From: Phytoseiulus persimilis
Lineage: Eukaryota; Arthropoda; Arachnida; Mesostigmata; Phytoseiidae
Assembly (NCBI GenBank): GCA_037576195.1
Contig: CM075104.1
Span: 25,746,211-25,810,210 of the forward strand
Direction of reading: 5' to 3'
Length of the DNA: 64,000 nucleotides
A program made the translations under genes and the position numbers. Positions 47,701-51,140 of the stretch are shown here, piece by piece. The notes below the pieces were generated by a model, which worked only from the letters and a program-made list of their open reading frames with translations, was not told the origin of the DNA and searched no databases. Each line of letters begins with the position of its first letter. Position 1 is the first letter of the stretch.

Positions 47701-48670
47701 CGCTCCGCTGCATGTCCGAGCGCCAACGGACATTGTGGGAGCAGACGGAGCCGTTCTCTGACCCTTCCCCCCGATTGTGCTTGAACTTCATCGCTTGGAA
47801 ATGATCACGAGCGCTTTACATTCGACCTCGCAAAACTCTCTCGCGCTTCTCCAATGTAAAGCTGACGTATCATTTATAACGCTTTTGCAGCATGGACTAC
47901 GATGAACAGAGCATCGCCGGCACAGTGTACTCGACTGGTCGTGGGAATCCCCGAATGATGAAGCGAAATTTCGCGCCTGATGGAGCGTCAACTTTGAATC
48001 GTCCTCGAAGCCCCCGTTACGATCGCTACTCGCAGCATGGCGGTAGCCGTCACGACGACGGGTGGTTGGACGAGGACGAAGACAAGTAAGTCAAAATGTA
48101 AGAAATCTTTCCTCTTTTCCTTACTCACTAACAATGACTTCACACTGTTCGATCTAACTCTCTGAGCCGGAACATCTCTCAATCGGTCTGGGTCGGAGGG
48201 CTCGCGCCCACCTATCTGTGGACTCTAGTACTCGGACTCGGTCTCAGCTTCAGGAGTTTAAGTGTTCTGCTTTCTGCTAAGGCCAAGCATCAAACGCGCT
48301 CGATGTCGAGTTTCGCAACGGTTCTCTCTGTCAACGCGATCGTGTTTCTTATTCTCTCGGGTATTTTGCGCAACTCAAACTCGGAGTGCCCGCGCTGCTC
48401 CCTCCGAAGCGGAGGAGTTGCGACGCGCCTAACTCCCGACATGGTCGAGTGAGACTTCAGCTGTGATCTTGCTCCAATACAAGCGAGCCGATCAGCGACT
48501 GTCCGCGAAACACGGGAGAAAGTGCGCAAAGTGATCTACGACGCGGGCTCCAGCAGAGAGAGAATCGACATTTTGGGCTAGTCACTAACTGGGTTCCCGC
48601 TTGCAGCAAATCGGTGAGTCAATACTCCTCATCATGGGAACGCGCTCGCCGTGAGCAGACGGAACTGTGA
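13298..48670 (+). CDS. Giant cadherin, cadherin-23-like (39 exons traced, 5' exon missing)
   Basis: A calcium-dependent adhesion protein of the cadherin superfamily, expected at the plasma membrane. Thirty-nine GT-AG exons join in one frame to about 3,385 residues plus stop. By hand count there are 29 EC repeats (about residues 1-3120), most ending in a DxNDN-type motif with aromatic YxF/VxENxP-like starts. A membrane-adjacent domain (about 3120-3205), one hydrophobic helix (about 3209-3232) and a tail of about 150 residues ending in QTEL follow. Human CDH23 has about 3,350 residues, 27 ECs and, as I recall, ends in ITEL, so this is the closest known architecture; PCDH15 shares the MAD but has only 11 ECs. 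Orthology with CDH23 versus arthropod Cad87A/Cad88C/Cad89D types is inference. The first traced exon starts inside a codon (phase 1), so the start codon and signal peptide lie upstream and were not found with confidence. Confidence 0.95.
13411..13439. repeat. CGNT tetranucleotide repeat in intron 1
   Basis: ttcgctcgctcgctcgttcg-type tract in the 244 base intron between traced exons 1 and 2. Confidence 0.85.
13608..13768 (+). CDS. Cadherin exon 2: middle of EC1
   Basis: Acceptor cccgcag, donor gtaagt, phase 1 in and 0 out. The peptide carries EVFRVEVHPRSQL and SKSLEDLVDR, the C to E strands of EC1. The other open frame through the same bases breaks the EC1 reading and was discarded. Confidence 0.9.
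13769..16167 (+). other. Cadherin intron, 2.4 kb
   Basis: GT-AG intron between exons 2 and 3. I see no exon-like or known coding sequence. Open frames on both strands are Arg/Ser/Pro-rich and end without usable splice sites. Confidence 0.8.
16168..16320 (+). CDS. Cadherin exon 3: end of EC1, start of EC2
   Basis: Acceptor cttccag, donor gtgagt, phase 0 at both ends. Contains VYVQDVNDHAPEF, a canonical EC1/EC2 calcium linker, followed by the YHLEVDE start of EC2. It follows a 2.4 kb intron. Confidence 0.95.
16321..17904 (+). other. Cadherin intron, 1.6 kb
   Basis: Between exons 3 and 4. Contains a CCGG palindromic tract at 17,441-17,461. An open frame running on from exon 3 to 16,959 is read-through, not cadherin. 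Confidence 0.8.
17441..17461. repeat. CCGG tandem palindrome
   Basis: About five GCCG/CCGG units in a row, self-complementary, within an intron. Confidence 0.85.
17905..18000 (+). CDS. Cadherin exon 4: EC2
   Basis: Acceptor tttccag, donor gtgagt, phase 0 both ends. Encodes the LTPVG turn and the HAVDRDKPNTPNSDVTY segment with the DRD-type calcium ligands of EC2. Confidence 0.93.
18001..19962 (+). other. Cadherin intron, 1.96 kb
   Basis: Between exons 4 and 5. Nothing beyond unremarkable intronic sequence was seen; a 216-codon open frame at 18,710 lacks any recognisable motif. Confidence 0.8.
19963..20082 (+). CDS. Cadherin exon 5: EC2
   Basis: Acceptor tcttgcag, donor gtaggt, phase 0 both ends. 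Encodes GGNDNNSFALSD and NKPLDYDHG, the E-strand LDYE-like signature of EC2. Confidence 0.93.
20083..20739 (+). other. Cadherin intron, 0.66 kb
   Basis: Between exons 5 and 6. A short inverted pair (cctgcggggagactcccgcg) lies just after the donor and could form a small hairpin. Nothing else seen. Confidence 0.8.
20740..20871 (+). CDS. Cadherin exon 6: end of EC2, start of EC3
   Basis: Acceptor ccttacag, donor gtaagt, phase 0 both ends. DHGSPE precedes VKDADDQNPVF, a slightly altered but usable linker motif, then YHANVTESAQ opens EC3. Confidence 0.93.
20872..21604 (+). other. Cadherin intron, 0.73 kb
   Basis: Between exons 6 and 7, in the middle of EC3. No feature seen. Confidence 0.8.
21605..21704 (+). 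CDS. Cadherin exon 7: EC3
   Basis: Acceptor atttcag, donor gtgagc, phase 0 in and 1 out. Encodes VHAFDQDLGINTPLRYS, the calcium-ligand DQD loop of EC3. Confidence 0.9.
21705..23553 (+). other. Cadherin intron, 1.85 kb
   Basis: Between exons 7 and 8. Holds a 12-base G run at 22,695 and a CGAC repeat at 23,367-23,385. No coding sequence recognised. Confidence 0.8.
23367..23385. repeat. CGAC microsatellite
   Basis: Four to five CGAC units in the intron before exon 8. Confidence 0.85.
23554..23663 (+). CDS. Cadherin exon 8: EC3
   Basis: Acceptor cttctgcag, donor gtgagt, phase 1 in and 0 out. Encodes NELGIFELHEHTAELF and VREVDLESLP, the strands D and E of EC3 where LDRE is replaced by VDLE. Confidence 0.9.
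23664..24824 (+). other. Cadherin intron, 1.16 kb
   Basis: Between exons 8 and 9. Holds a 16-base G run at 24,039-24,054 and a CT tract at about 24,183-24,199. No coding sequence recognised. Confidence 0.8.
24039..24054 (+). repeat. 16-base G homopolymer
   Basis: The longest G run seen in the window, in the intron before exon 9. Confidence 0.85.
24825..24998 (+). CDS. Cadherin exon 9: end of EC3, start of EC4
   Basis: Acceptor gatccag, donor gtaagt, phase 0 both ends. Contains KVQDVNDNIPIF, a canonical linker, and TVMENLPTGF opening EC4. Confidence 0.95.
25098..25615 (+). CDS. Cadherin exon 10: most of EC4 and EC5
   Basis: Acceptor cccaaag, donor gtacgt, phase 0 in and 2 out. Contains KLDREKTDK, the linker LDANDNNPKF and AIDPDMGDNGK. 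The 518 base exon spans an EC boundary without an intron. Confidence 0.96.
25919..26048 (+). CDS. Cadherin exon 11: end of EC5, start of EC6
   Basis: Acceptor cctcgtag, phase 2 in and 0 out. Linker is DVTDVNNNVPEF. The donor is the weaker gttcgt, chosen because the next exon then continues as QVKAKDLD, the expected EC6 sequence. Confidence 0.92.
26186..26356 (+). CDS. Cadherin exon 12: EC6
   Basis: Acceptor atcgcag, donor gtgagt, phase 0 both ends. Encodes AKDLDANSLLQYSI, GNDDDLFRIDSRSGTI and LDFEKKQAY, a textbook EC core. Confidence 0.96.
26443..26883 (+). CDS. Cadherin exon 13: end of EC6, all EC7, start of EC8
   Basis: Acceptor tcttgcag, donor gtgagg, phase 0 both ends. Contains VDINDQQPVF, AIDRDSGVNAEIQY, RRLDREVEG and VEDINDNPPYF; EC7 is complete within this exon. 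Several NFT/NTT-type N-glycosylation sequons are present. Confidence 0.97.
26884..28834 (+). other. Cadherin intron, 1.95 kb, within EC8
   Basis: Between exons 13 and 14. Holds CGAC/CGCC and CGAA repeats (27,854-27,882 and 28,278-28,303) and a TCAGTC initiator-like cluster at 27,804. No exon recognised. Confidence 0.75.
27854..27882. repeat. CGAC/CGCC microsatellite
   Basis: cgaccgaccgaccgaccgcc-type tract in the EC8 intron. Confidence 0.85.
28835..29074 (+). CDS. Cadherin exon 14: EC8
   Basis: Acceptor gattccag, donor gtcagt, phase 0 both ends. Encodes AKDVDQGDNAVMKYRI and KLDYETKPEYSL. The loop before the G strand (FNIKPFQGPTAATLG) is longer than usual. It follows a 1.95 kb intron. Confidence 0.95.
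29297..29660 (+). CDS. Cadherin exon 15: EC8/EC9 linker and EC9
   Basis: Acceptor cttccag, donor gtaagt, phase 0 in and 1 out. Begins DVNDEAALF, the EC8/EC9 linker, and ends DINDNAPSF. The DXD loop of EC9 is unusual: ATSPSRAQNDQQ replaces the normal A-D-D/E-D sequence. Confidence 0.95.
29661..32146 (+). other. Cadherin intron, 2.5 kb
   Basis: The largest intron between traced exons (15 and 16). Holds a CGACCGAG repeat at 29,683-29,710 and an 11-base G run at 31,394-31,404. No coding sequence recognised. Confidence 0.8.
29683..29710. repeat. CGACCGAG 8-base tandem repeat
   Basis: Three and a half perfect copies, just inside the intron donor of exon 15. Confidence 0.85.
32147..32399 (+). CDS. 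Cadherin exon 16: EC10
   Basis: Acceptor ccttgcag, donor gtgagt, phase 1 in and 2 out. Encodes FDIDAGENGRLVQF, NETGALMLI and LDYETQTSHEF. Follows a 2.5 kb intron. Confidence 0.95.
32400..32824 (+). other. Cadherin intron, 0.43 kb
   Basis: Between exons 16 and 17; no feature seen. Confidence 0.8.
32825..33003 (+). CDS. Cadherin exon 17: end of EC10, start of EC11
   Basis: Acceptor cttccag, donor gtgagt, phase 2 in and 1 out. Linker reads VQNINEYNPEF, with the usual Asp-X-Asn-Asp changed to Asn-X-Asn-Glu. EC11 begins YNFQVAENAAQG with ATDRDGDKITY. Confidence 0.93.
33004..33419 (+). other. Cadherin intron, 0.42 kb
   Basis: Between exons 17 and 18; no feature seen. Confidence 0.8.
33420..33842 (+). 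CDS. Cadherin exon 18: EC11 and most of EC12
   Basis: Acceptor gctttcag, donor gtgagt, phase 1 at both ends. Linker VREVNNHPPVF lacks the first Asp and the second Asp of the consensus. EC12 carries ATDLDLQNNSITY and LLDYDRKK. Confidence 0.95.
33966..34105 (+). CDS. Cadherin exon 19: end of EC12, start of EC13
   Basis: Acceptor tttccag, donor gtgagt, phase 1 in and 0 out. Contains NVIDSNDHPPVF and SLPENLPAGH. Confidence 0.94.
34106..34830 (+). other. Cadherin intron, 0.73 kb
   Basis: Between exons 19 and 20; no feature seen. Confidence 0.8.
34831..35010 (+). CDS. Cadherin exon 20: EC13
   Basis: Acceptor cttccacag, donor gtgagc, phase 0 both ends. Encodes ISATSGDSVDHLNY, INAKTGDI and VLDRELKDSYEF. 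The calcium-ligand DXD position reads SGDS, so calcium binding here may be weak. Confidence 0.93.
35083..35216. repeat. GA-rich tracts with TCTC complement in a 257 base intron
   Basis: Two GA tracts (about 35,083-35,098 and 35,170-35,201) lie in the intron before exon 21. The second is followed at once by atctctgtctctc, so the RNA can fold into a GA:UC hairpin about 50 bases from the acceptor. Confidence 0.85.
35268..36199 (+). CDS. Cadherin exon 21: end of EC13, EC14, EC15 and most of EC16
   Basis: The largest exon at 932 bases. Acceptor ctcatcag, donor gtgagt, phase 0 in and 2 out. Linkers are ITDENDNPPKF (EC13/14), SNTLNHPPVF (EC14/15, calcium ligands lost) and NDVNDNAPEF (EC15/16). Two or more complete ECs without an intron suggest intron loss or an ancestral long exon. 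Confidence 0.97.
36338..36557 (+). CDS. Cadherin exon 22: end of EC16, start of EC17
   Basis: Acceptor gtttgcag, donor gtaagc, phase 2 in and 0 out. The EC16/17 linker reads FRESIDNPTPAF instead of DxNDNxPxF. EC17 has ARATIPDGSPVWY where the DXD loop should be. Confidence 0.9.
36792..37043 (+). CDS. Cadherin exon 23: end of EC17, start of EC18
   Basis: Acceptor ccaccag, donor gttggt (weak at +3), phase 0 both ends. Contains RLDAEKQSLFHF, the atypical linker LMDKNVKCPKF and QENSPPDSI opening EC18. Confidence 0.9.
37044..37617 (+). other. Cadherin intron, 0.57 kb, tandem acceptor
   Basis: Between exons 23 and 24. Ends in ttttccagcag, giving a choice of two acceptors three bases apart. No other feature seen. 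Confidence 0.8.
37618..37875 (+). CDS. Cadherin exon 24: EC18 and start of EC19
   Basis: Phase 0 both ends, donor gtgagt. The acceptor is a tandem CAGCAG at 37,612-37,617, so the exon may instead start at 37,615 and add one Gln. Contains ISYQITEDNSQDNFF and EDVNDNSPVF, then SEYNVELEE opens EC19. Confidence 0.93.
37876..38958 (+). other. Cadherin intron, 1.1 kb
   Basis: Between exons 24 and 25. Dominated by the long GA microsatellite at 38,627-38,738; no coding sequence recognised. Confidence 0.8.
38627..38738. repeat. Long imperfect GA microsatellite
   Basis: About 112 bases of (GA)n interrupted by single C, T or extra A bases. The longest simple repeat in the window. GAGAG is also the core of GAGA-factor sites in flies. 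Confidence 0.95.
38959..39147 (+). CDS. Cadherin exon 25: EC19
   Basis: Acceptor gttccag, donor gtaagc, phase 0 both ends. Encodes NTPPGHVVVHVSATDRDG, and IPDREKTPSYSL. It sits about 220 bases downstream of a long GA microsatellite. Confidence 0.95.
39148..40420 (+). other. Cadherin intron, 1.27 kb
   Basis: Between exons 25 and 26; no feature seen. Confidence 0.8.
40421..40595 (+). CDS. Cadherin exon 26: end of EC19, start of EC20
   Basis: Acceptor attccag, donor gtgagt, phase 0 in and 1 out. Linker LDMNDWTPTF, then FFLNVTEGRPSLNK opens EC20. Two N-glycosylation sequons (NDT, NVT) are visible. Confidence 0.93.
40811..41194 (+). CDS. Cadherin exon 27: EC20 and start of EC21
   Basis: Acceptor tatcgcag, donor gtaagt, phase 1 at both ends. 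Contains ELDRDKYKVDD, IHDVNDSPPSF, SESAPIGTVVETVKATDPD and MRYRFAGND. Confidence 0.96.
41292..41521 (+). CDS. Cadherin exon 28: EC21 and start of EC22
   Basis: Acceptor tttttcag, donor gtgagc, phase 1 in and 0 out. Contains FEIDPVSGAINI and the atypical EC21/22 linker VHEAEERDPRF, then YKFSVLENVAG opens EC22. Confidence 0.95.
41522..42112 (+). other. Cadherin intron, 0.59 kb
   Basis: Between exons 28 and 29; short C runs near 41,973, nothing else seen. Confidence 0.8.
42113..42304 (+). CDS. Cadherin exon 29: EC22
   Basis: Acceptor tgatctag, donor gtgagt, phase 0 both ends. Encodes MRYSIVNTDVRTLF, TKDGEI and GLDREKRSKYTF. The DXD loop is replaced by a basic LQSKKTRANS segment. Confidence 0.93.
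42398..42514 (+). CDS. Cadherin exon 30: end of EC22, start of EC23
   Basis: Acceptor aattcag, donor gtaagt, phase 0 both ends. Linker IDVNDEIPTF, then IKENSPPGTTVTI. Confidence 0.94.
42652..43042 (+). CDS. Cadherin exon 31: EC23 and start of EC24
   Basis: Acceptor cgcacag, donor gtgagt, phase 0 in and 1 out. Encodes HAVDNDAGNNSIVAYSL, TLDRELTDKYEL, VEDENDNAPVY and AIDIDEKGLN. Confidence 0.96.
43043..43399 (+). other. Cadherin intron, 0.36 kb
   Basis: Between exons 31 and 32. A short GA tract lies near 43,071-43,084; an open frame runs into exon 32 but its upstream part is not cadherin-like. Confidence 0.8.
43400..44314 (+). CDS. Cadherin exon 32: EC24 to EC27
   Basis: 915 bases, acceptor gttctag, donor gtgagt, phase 1 at both ends. 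Linkers are LDVNDHLPTF, DDVNDEKPKF and TDRNDVIPDF; EC25 and EC26 are complete here. Sequons NIT, NVT, NMT and NST are present. With exon 21 this is one of two long exons spanning several ECs. Confidence 0.97.
44353..44366. repeat. 14-base C homopolymer
   Basis: Lies in the 244 base intron between exons 32 and 33, about 190 bases before the acceptor. Confidence 0.85.
44559..45208 (+). CDS. Cadherin exon 33: EC27, EC28 and start of EC29
   Basis: Acceptor gattccag, donor gtgagg, phase 1 in and 0 out. The joined sequence reads YSLVTSDEDNTFTVEPNTG. The EC27/28 linker (VGSGQGVRLF) has no calcium ligands. EC28 contains SSLDRETKARY, a basic insert, then GDENDNSPVF. The start was chosen because the open frame further upstream is not cadherin-like. 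Confidence 0.95.
45329..45720 (+). CDS. Cadherin exon 34: EC29 and start of membrane-adjacent domain
   Basis: Acceptor tattgcag, donor gtgagt, phase 0 in and 2 out. EC29 carries ARDADTGSNGNIRYEI and ATDRDGSDGG, and its G strand runs into VLPETKLVLF rather than DxNDN. PPVLVEQHMDRILGYL (from 45,596) matches the start of the MAD seen in PCDH15, where the corresponding residues are PPTLVE. Confidence 0.96.
45846..45914 (+). CDS. Cadherin exon 35: MAD
   Basis: Acceptor ccttacag, donor gtgagt, phase 2 at both ends. The 69 base exon encodes SDLFLYAIDKSTNEIVD, matching the conserved L-x-Y-A-I-D core of the PCDH15-type MAD. Confidence 0.93.
46050..46244 (+). CDS. Cadherin exon 36: end of MAD and transmembrane helix
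   Basis: Acceptor cattccag, donor gtgagt, phase 2 at both ends. A stalk of about 37 residues precedes a hydrophobic run at about 46,162-46,230 (IAIIALSSVIFLGAVLGIVL), followed by CSSCQRK. The paired Cys next to the inner leaflet are possible palmitoylation sites (inference). Confidence 0.95.
46245..46616 (+). other. Cadherin intron, 0.37 kb
   Basis: Between the transmembrane exon and the first tail exon; no feature seen. Confidence 0.8.
46617..46805 (+). CDS. Cadherin exon 37: cytoplasmic tail
   Basis: Acceptor cgttacag, phase 2 at both ends, donor gtacgt. Encodes KLRKRQKSWEQQRLYSI, a positive juxtamembrane segment, then a Gly/Pro/Ser-rich stretch and FAHHDDAP. If the donor is skipped the frame reads seven more residues and stops at 46,825. 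Confidence 0.9.
46806..47890 (+). other. Cadherin intron, 1.1 kb, in the tail
   Basis: Between exons 37 and 38. If retained, the frame stops at 46,825-46,827. No other exon-like sequence recognised. Confidence 0.8.
47891..48085 (+). CDS. Cadherin exon 38: cytoplasmic tail
   Basis: Acceptor ttttgcag, donor gtaagt, phase 2 at both ends. Encodes MDYDEQSIAGTVYSTG, then an Arg/Pro/Ser-rich segment and an acidic end WLDEDED. Low complexity and probably disordered. Phase match with both neighbours is the main evidence. Confidence 0.88.
48086..48606 (+). other. Cadherin intron, 0.52 kb, last
   Basis: Between exons 38 and 39; no feature seen. Confidence 0.8.
48607..48670 (+). CDS. Cadherin exon 39: last coding exon, PDZ ligand and stop
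   Basis: Acceptor cttgcag, phase 2 in. Encodes KSVSQYSSSWERARREQTEL and a TGA at 48,668. QTEL fits the class I PDZ ligand rule (Ser/Thr at -2, hydrophobic at 0) and resembles the ITEL end recalled for CDH23, which binds harmonin. A good donor-like GTGAGT sits seven bases into the exon. Confidence 0.85.
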
Positions 48671-48875
48671 GAACGCATCGGCTCCATCATCGCTCTCTCA
48701 ATCTTCCGACGACTGTGCCAATCCAAGTCGTCCGACGTCTCCGTCAGTCAAGTGCCTTTCAAACATCGCGTTATTCTTCGATGGCAACCATCGTTTTCAT
48801 CAGAATCCATCATTGTGGTTCGTCATGCGCCTTCCAATGTCGACAACCAGTGTCGCATACAGCATCCCCGCCAAG

Positions 48876-48881
48876 AATAAA
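48876..48881 (+). terminator. Proximal poly(A) signal candidate
   Basis: AATAAA about 206 bases after the stop codon. Use of this site would give a short 3' UTR lacking both UGUAAAUA elements. Confidence 0.35.
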
Positions 48882-49081
48882 TCACCGTCCCAGGAAATCG
48901 ATCAAGACAAACCGACCCGGGACCGGGAGTATCAGAGAATTAGGCTGATATGGTCTCTTGACAAAAACTATAGAGCGAGCGCTAGGCTTCACAAGGGAAG
49001 GAACAAACAGACAGACAAGCAATCAATCAGGACGCCGTTCAGGCTTGTTGCGCTGGCTACCGGTAGCATTTTAGAAGGTTT

Positions 49082-49089
49082 TGTAAATA
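49082..49089 (+). promoter_or_regulatory. Pumilio-type element 1 in 3' UTR
   Basis: TGTAAATA matches the Pumilio recognition element UGUANAUA exactly. An 8-mer with one free position is expected by chance about once per 16 kb, so two in 2.5 kb is suggestive only. Confidence 0.35.
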
Positions 49090-50673
49090 GACCTGACTAT
49101 ATTCGCAGTCGCCGGATCCTTTGCGTTCGCTGGTTGTTTTGTTCGGCCAACTTCCGTTCAAAATATCCTCAACTCTCCCTGAACGAACTGAAAACTCCAA
49201 CGAAACCAATAACTGTTATTGTAAACCCAGCTCAATATTTAAACTCGGTCTACGTATGAAGAGAAACAATGCATACGTTTTCCCGTTGAGTTCAGCAACG
49301 CGGCTGGGACCGGTCGGTGTACTCAGTCGGGTGAATCTGATCCGACGGGGGCGATTGAATATGACTGCGTGATTTGAGAGCTAATGTAGAGAAGTATAGC
49401 CGCTCCTCCGGGAAGCGCTTACCCTTGAACTTCCGCCCAGGGTCTGTTCTTTCATCCGCTGCCTGAGCGCTTGTTGGAAACATTGAGACCCAGCCTGTGT
49501 CAGCGACAGAACTCCATCGTGAGCCTCTTGGGCTATGCGTCGATGAGTGTTCGGAAGAAGTGTAGTGGAAAAGGCGAATCACAAGGTGAGTCGTTAAGCA
49601 AGCACCTCCCACTCATTCCTCCCATCTCGTCATTCTGCCGCCGCCTGTTAGCCATTGATGTTGAGACGCAGGGGTGGATACAGGGAACGGCGATCATTTT
49701 CTTGGAAGGAGCTCGATTAGGACTGGTTCAGGCAGAATGCGTGTTCTCAGCGACCGGAAGGGAGCTCATCAGAACAGCAAGCGGCCCGCTTAGTCAGAAT
49801 CAGTGTATTTATTCCTCAGAGCTGTTTCATTGCCCGAAGCTCATTCGGCATCCGGGACATGTGCATCATGCGGTGGAACCAAAACATTGAGCTCGGTGAT
49901 CGGTTCGTTGAGTTTCATGAGGCGAAACAATATGATTCGATTCGATTTCGCTGCTTTCACATGGGCGAAGCCGAGAACTGTCGCCAACCCGAGGAAATGA
50001 AAGGTGGAAAGGGAGAGAGATGCTCAGGGCTTTGGAAAATGTGAATCAACCCTTGATGGCTCCTTTTCCTGACTTGTTAGTTCTTTTTTAATTTTTGTTG
50101 TTTCCTTGTTTTATTCAATTAATTCCAGTCGTATTCAACAAGTTAGGTAGTTTATTCCGGACGAGTGATTGTTCTGTTTGACGCGATTAGGGAAGTAAAA
50201 TGGGTTTCCGTGGTCCGCTGATGACGCTGGTACAAACAGTAATAACAATGCTGATAACGGAAATCATACAAATACTAGCAGATGAGAGACTCAATAATTT
50301 TCCTCCGCCACCGCTGCCAATCAAGCCTGCGGACAGCTTTGCCATTTCGTAGTGTGGATTAGTGAAACTGATAGAGATAGAACGATTGACTTAGAGGGTG
50401 CTCCAGCATAGGAAAGCTCATGGTACTCATACGACGAGTGAAAGTCGAAATATCTCGACTTTCCGGGACTCACATTTCTTTCTGCCATTGAAAAATCGCA
50501 TGACTAGTTTCGTTCCTGCATGTTCACGCGCTGCATCCGCCTGTCTGACGTTGGCGTCTTAGTTCCGAGCTGTAAAAATCAATTGAACGAAGTAAAAGGT
50601 GCGCCGGTGTCTCTGAGATTGCGTGATGCCCACTCATAACAACTCATCATGATGTAATTGTGTAATGTGATTT

Positions 50674-50681
50674 TGTAAATA
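50674..50681 (+). promoter_or_regulatory. Pumilio-type element 2 in 3' UTR
   Basis: A second exact TGTAAATA in an AT-rich context (ttttgtaaatattt), about 1.6 kb after the first and 430 bases before the distal poly(A) signal. Confidence 0.4.
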
Positions 50682-51111
50682 TTTTTGCTAAACACCTCGT
50701 GAAATGAGCGGAACTCATCACTTCTGAAGATAATATTATTAATTTGGACGCAACGGAAGGGTTGATTGAGTGAAAGTAACGATAATGACCGTTCTCTGGG
50801 AACCGATAACCAACTTTGGGGAATGATTATAGAGAATCGAGTCTGAGAACTTTCGGTCTCGATGTTCTGAGGAGCAACACAATGTTCGAAGAGGAACTAT
50901 ACGGTTCGAGAGCGACGAGACGGGAGAACAGACAGAGAGATACATATATGGGAGGAGAGTACAGATAACGAACGACCTGAAACAAATATTCGAGGGAAAC
51001 GATGACAAAAAGTCGCTTGCGAGAGAAGTAAGACATTTTGTAACTATGTCCATTGAGGAGAATTGTGTATCGAAAATAGAAGCGAGAGATAAATTACGTG
51101 CGACAAATTTG

Positions 51112-51117
51112 AATAAA
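51112..51117 (+). terminator. Distal poly(A) signal candidate
   Basis: AATAAA within gaataaagag, followed by T-rich and GT-containing sequence, at the end of the AT-rich stretch. Confidence 0.5.
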
Positions 51118-51140
51118 GAGTTATTTCGACAAAATTTCGG

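Larger units (their letters stand above)
48671..51130 (+). other. Probable long 3' UTR of the cadherin
   Basis: About 2.46 kb after the stop, with no cadherin-like or other convincing frame. It becomes clearly AT-richer than the introns, especially 50,040-50,760, as many 3' UTRs do. AATAAA occurs early (48,876) and late (51,112), so short and long forms are both possible. The end is inferred from the late signal. Confidence 0.6.
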
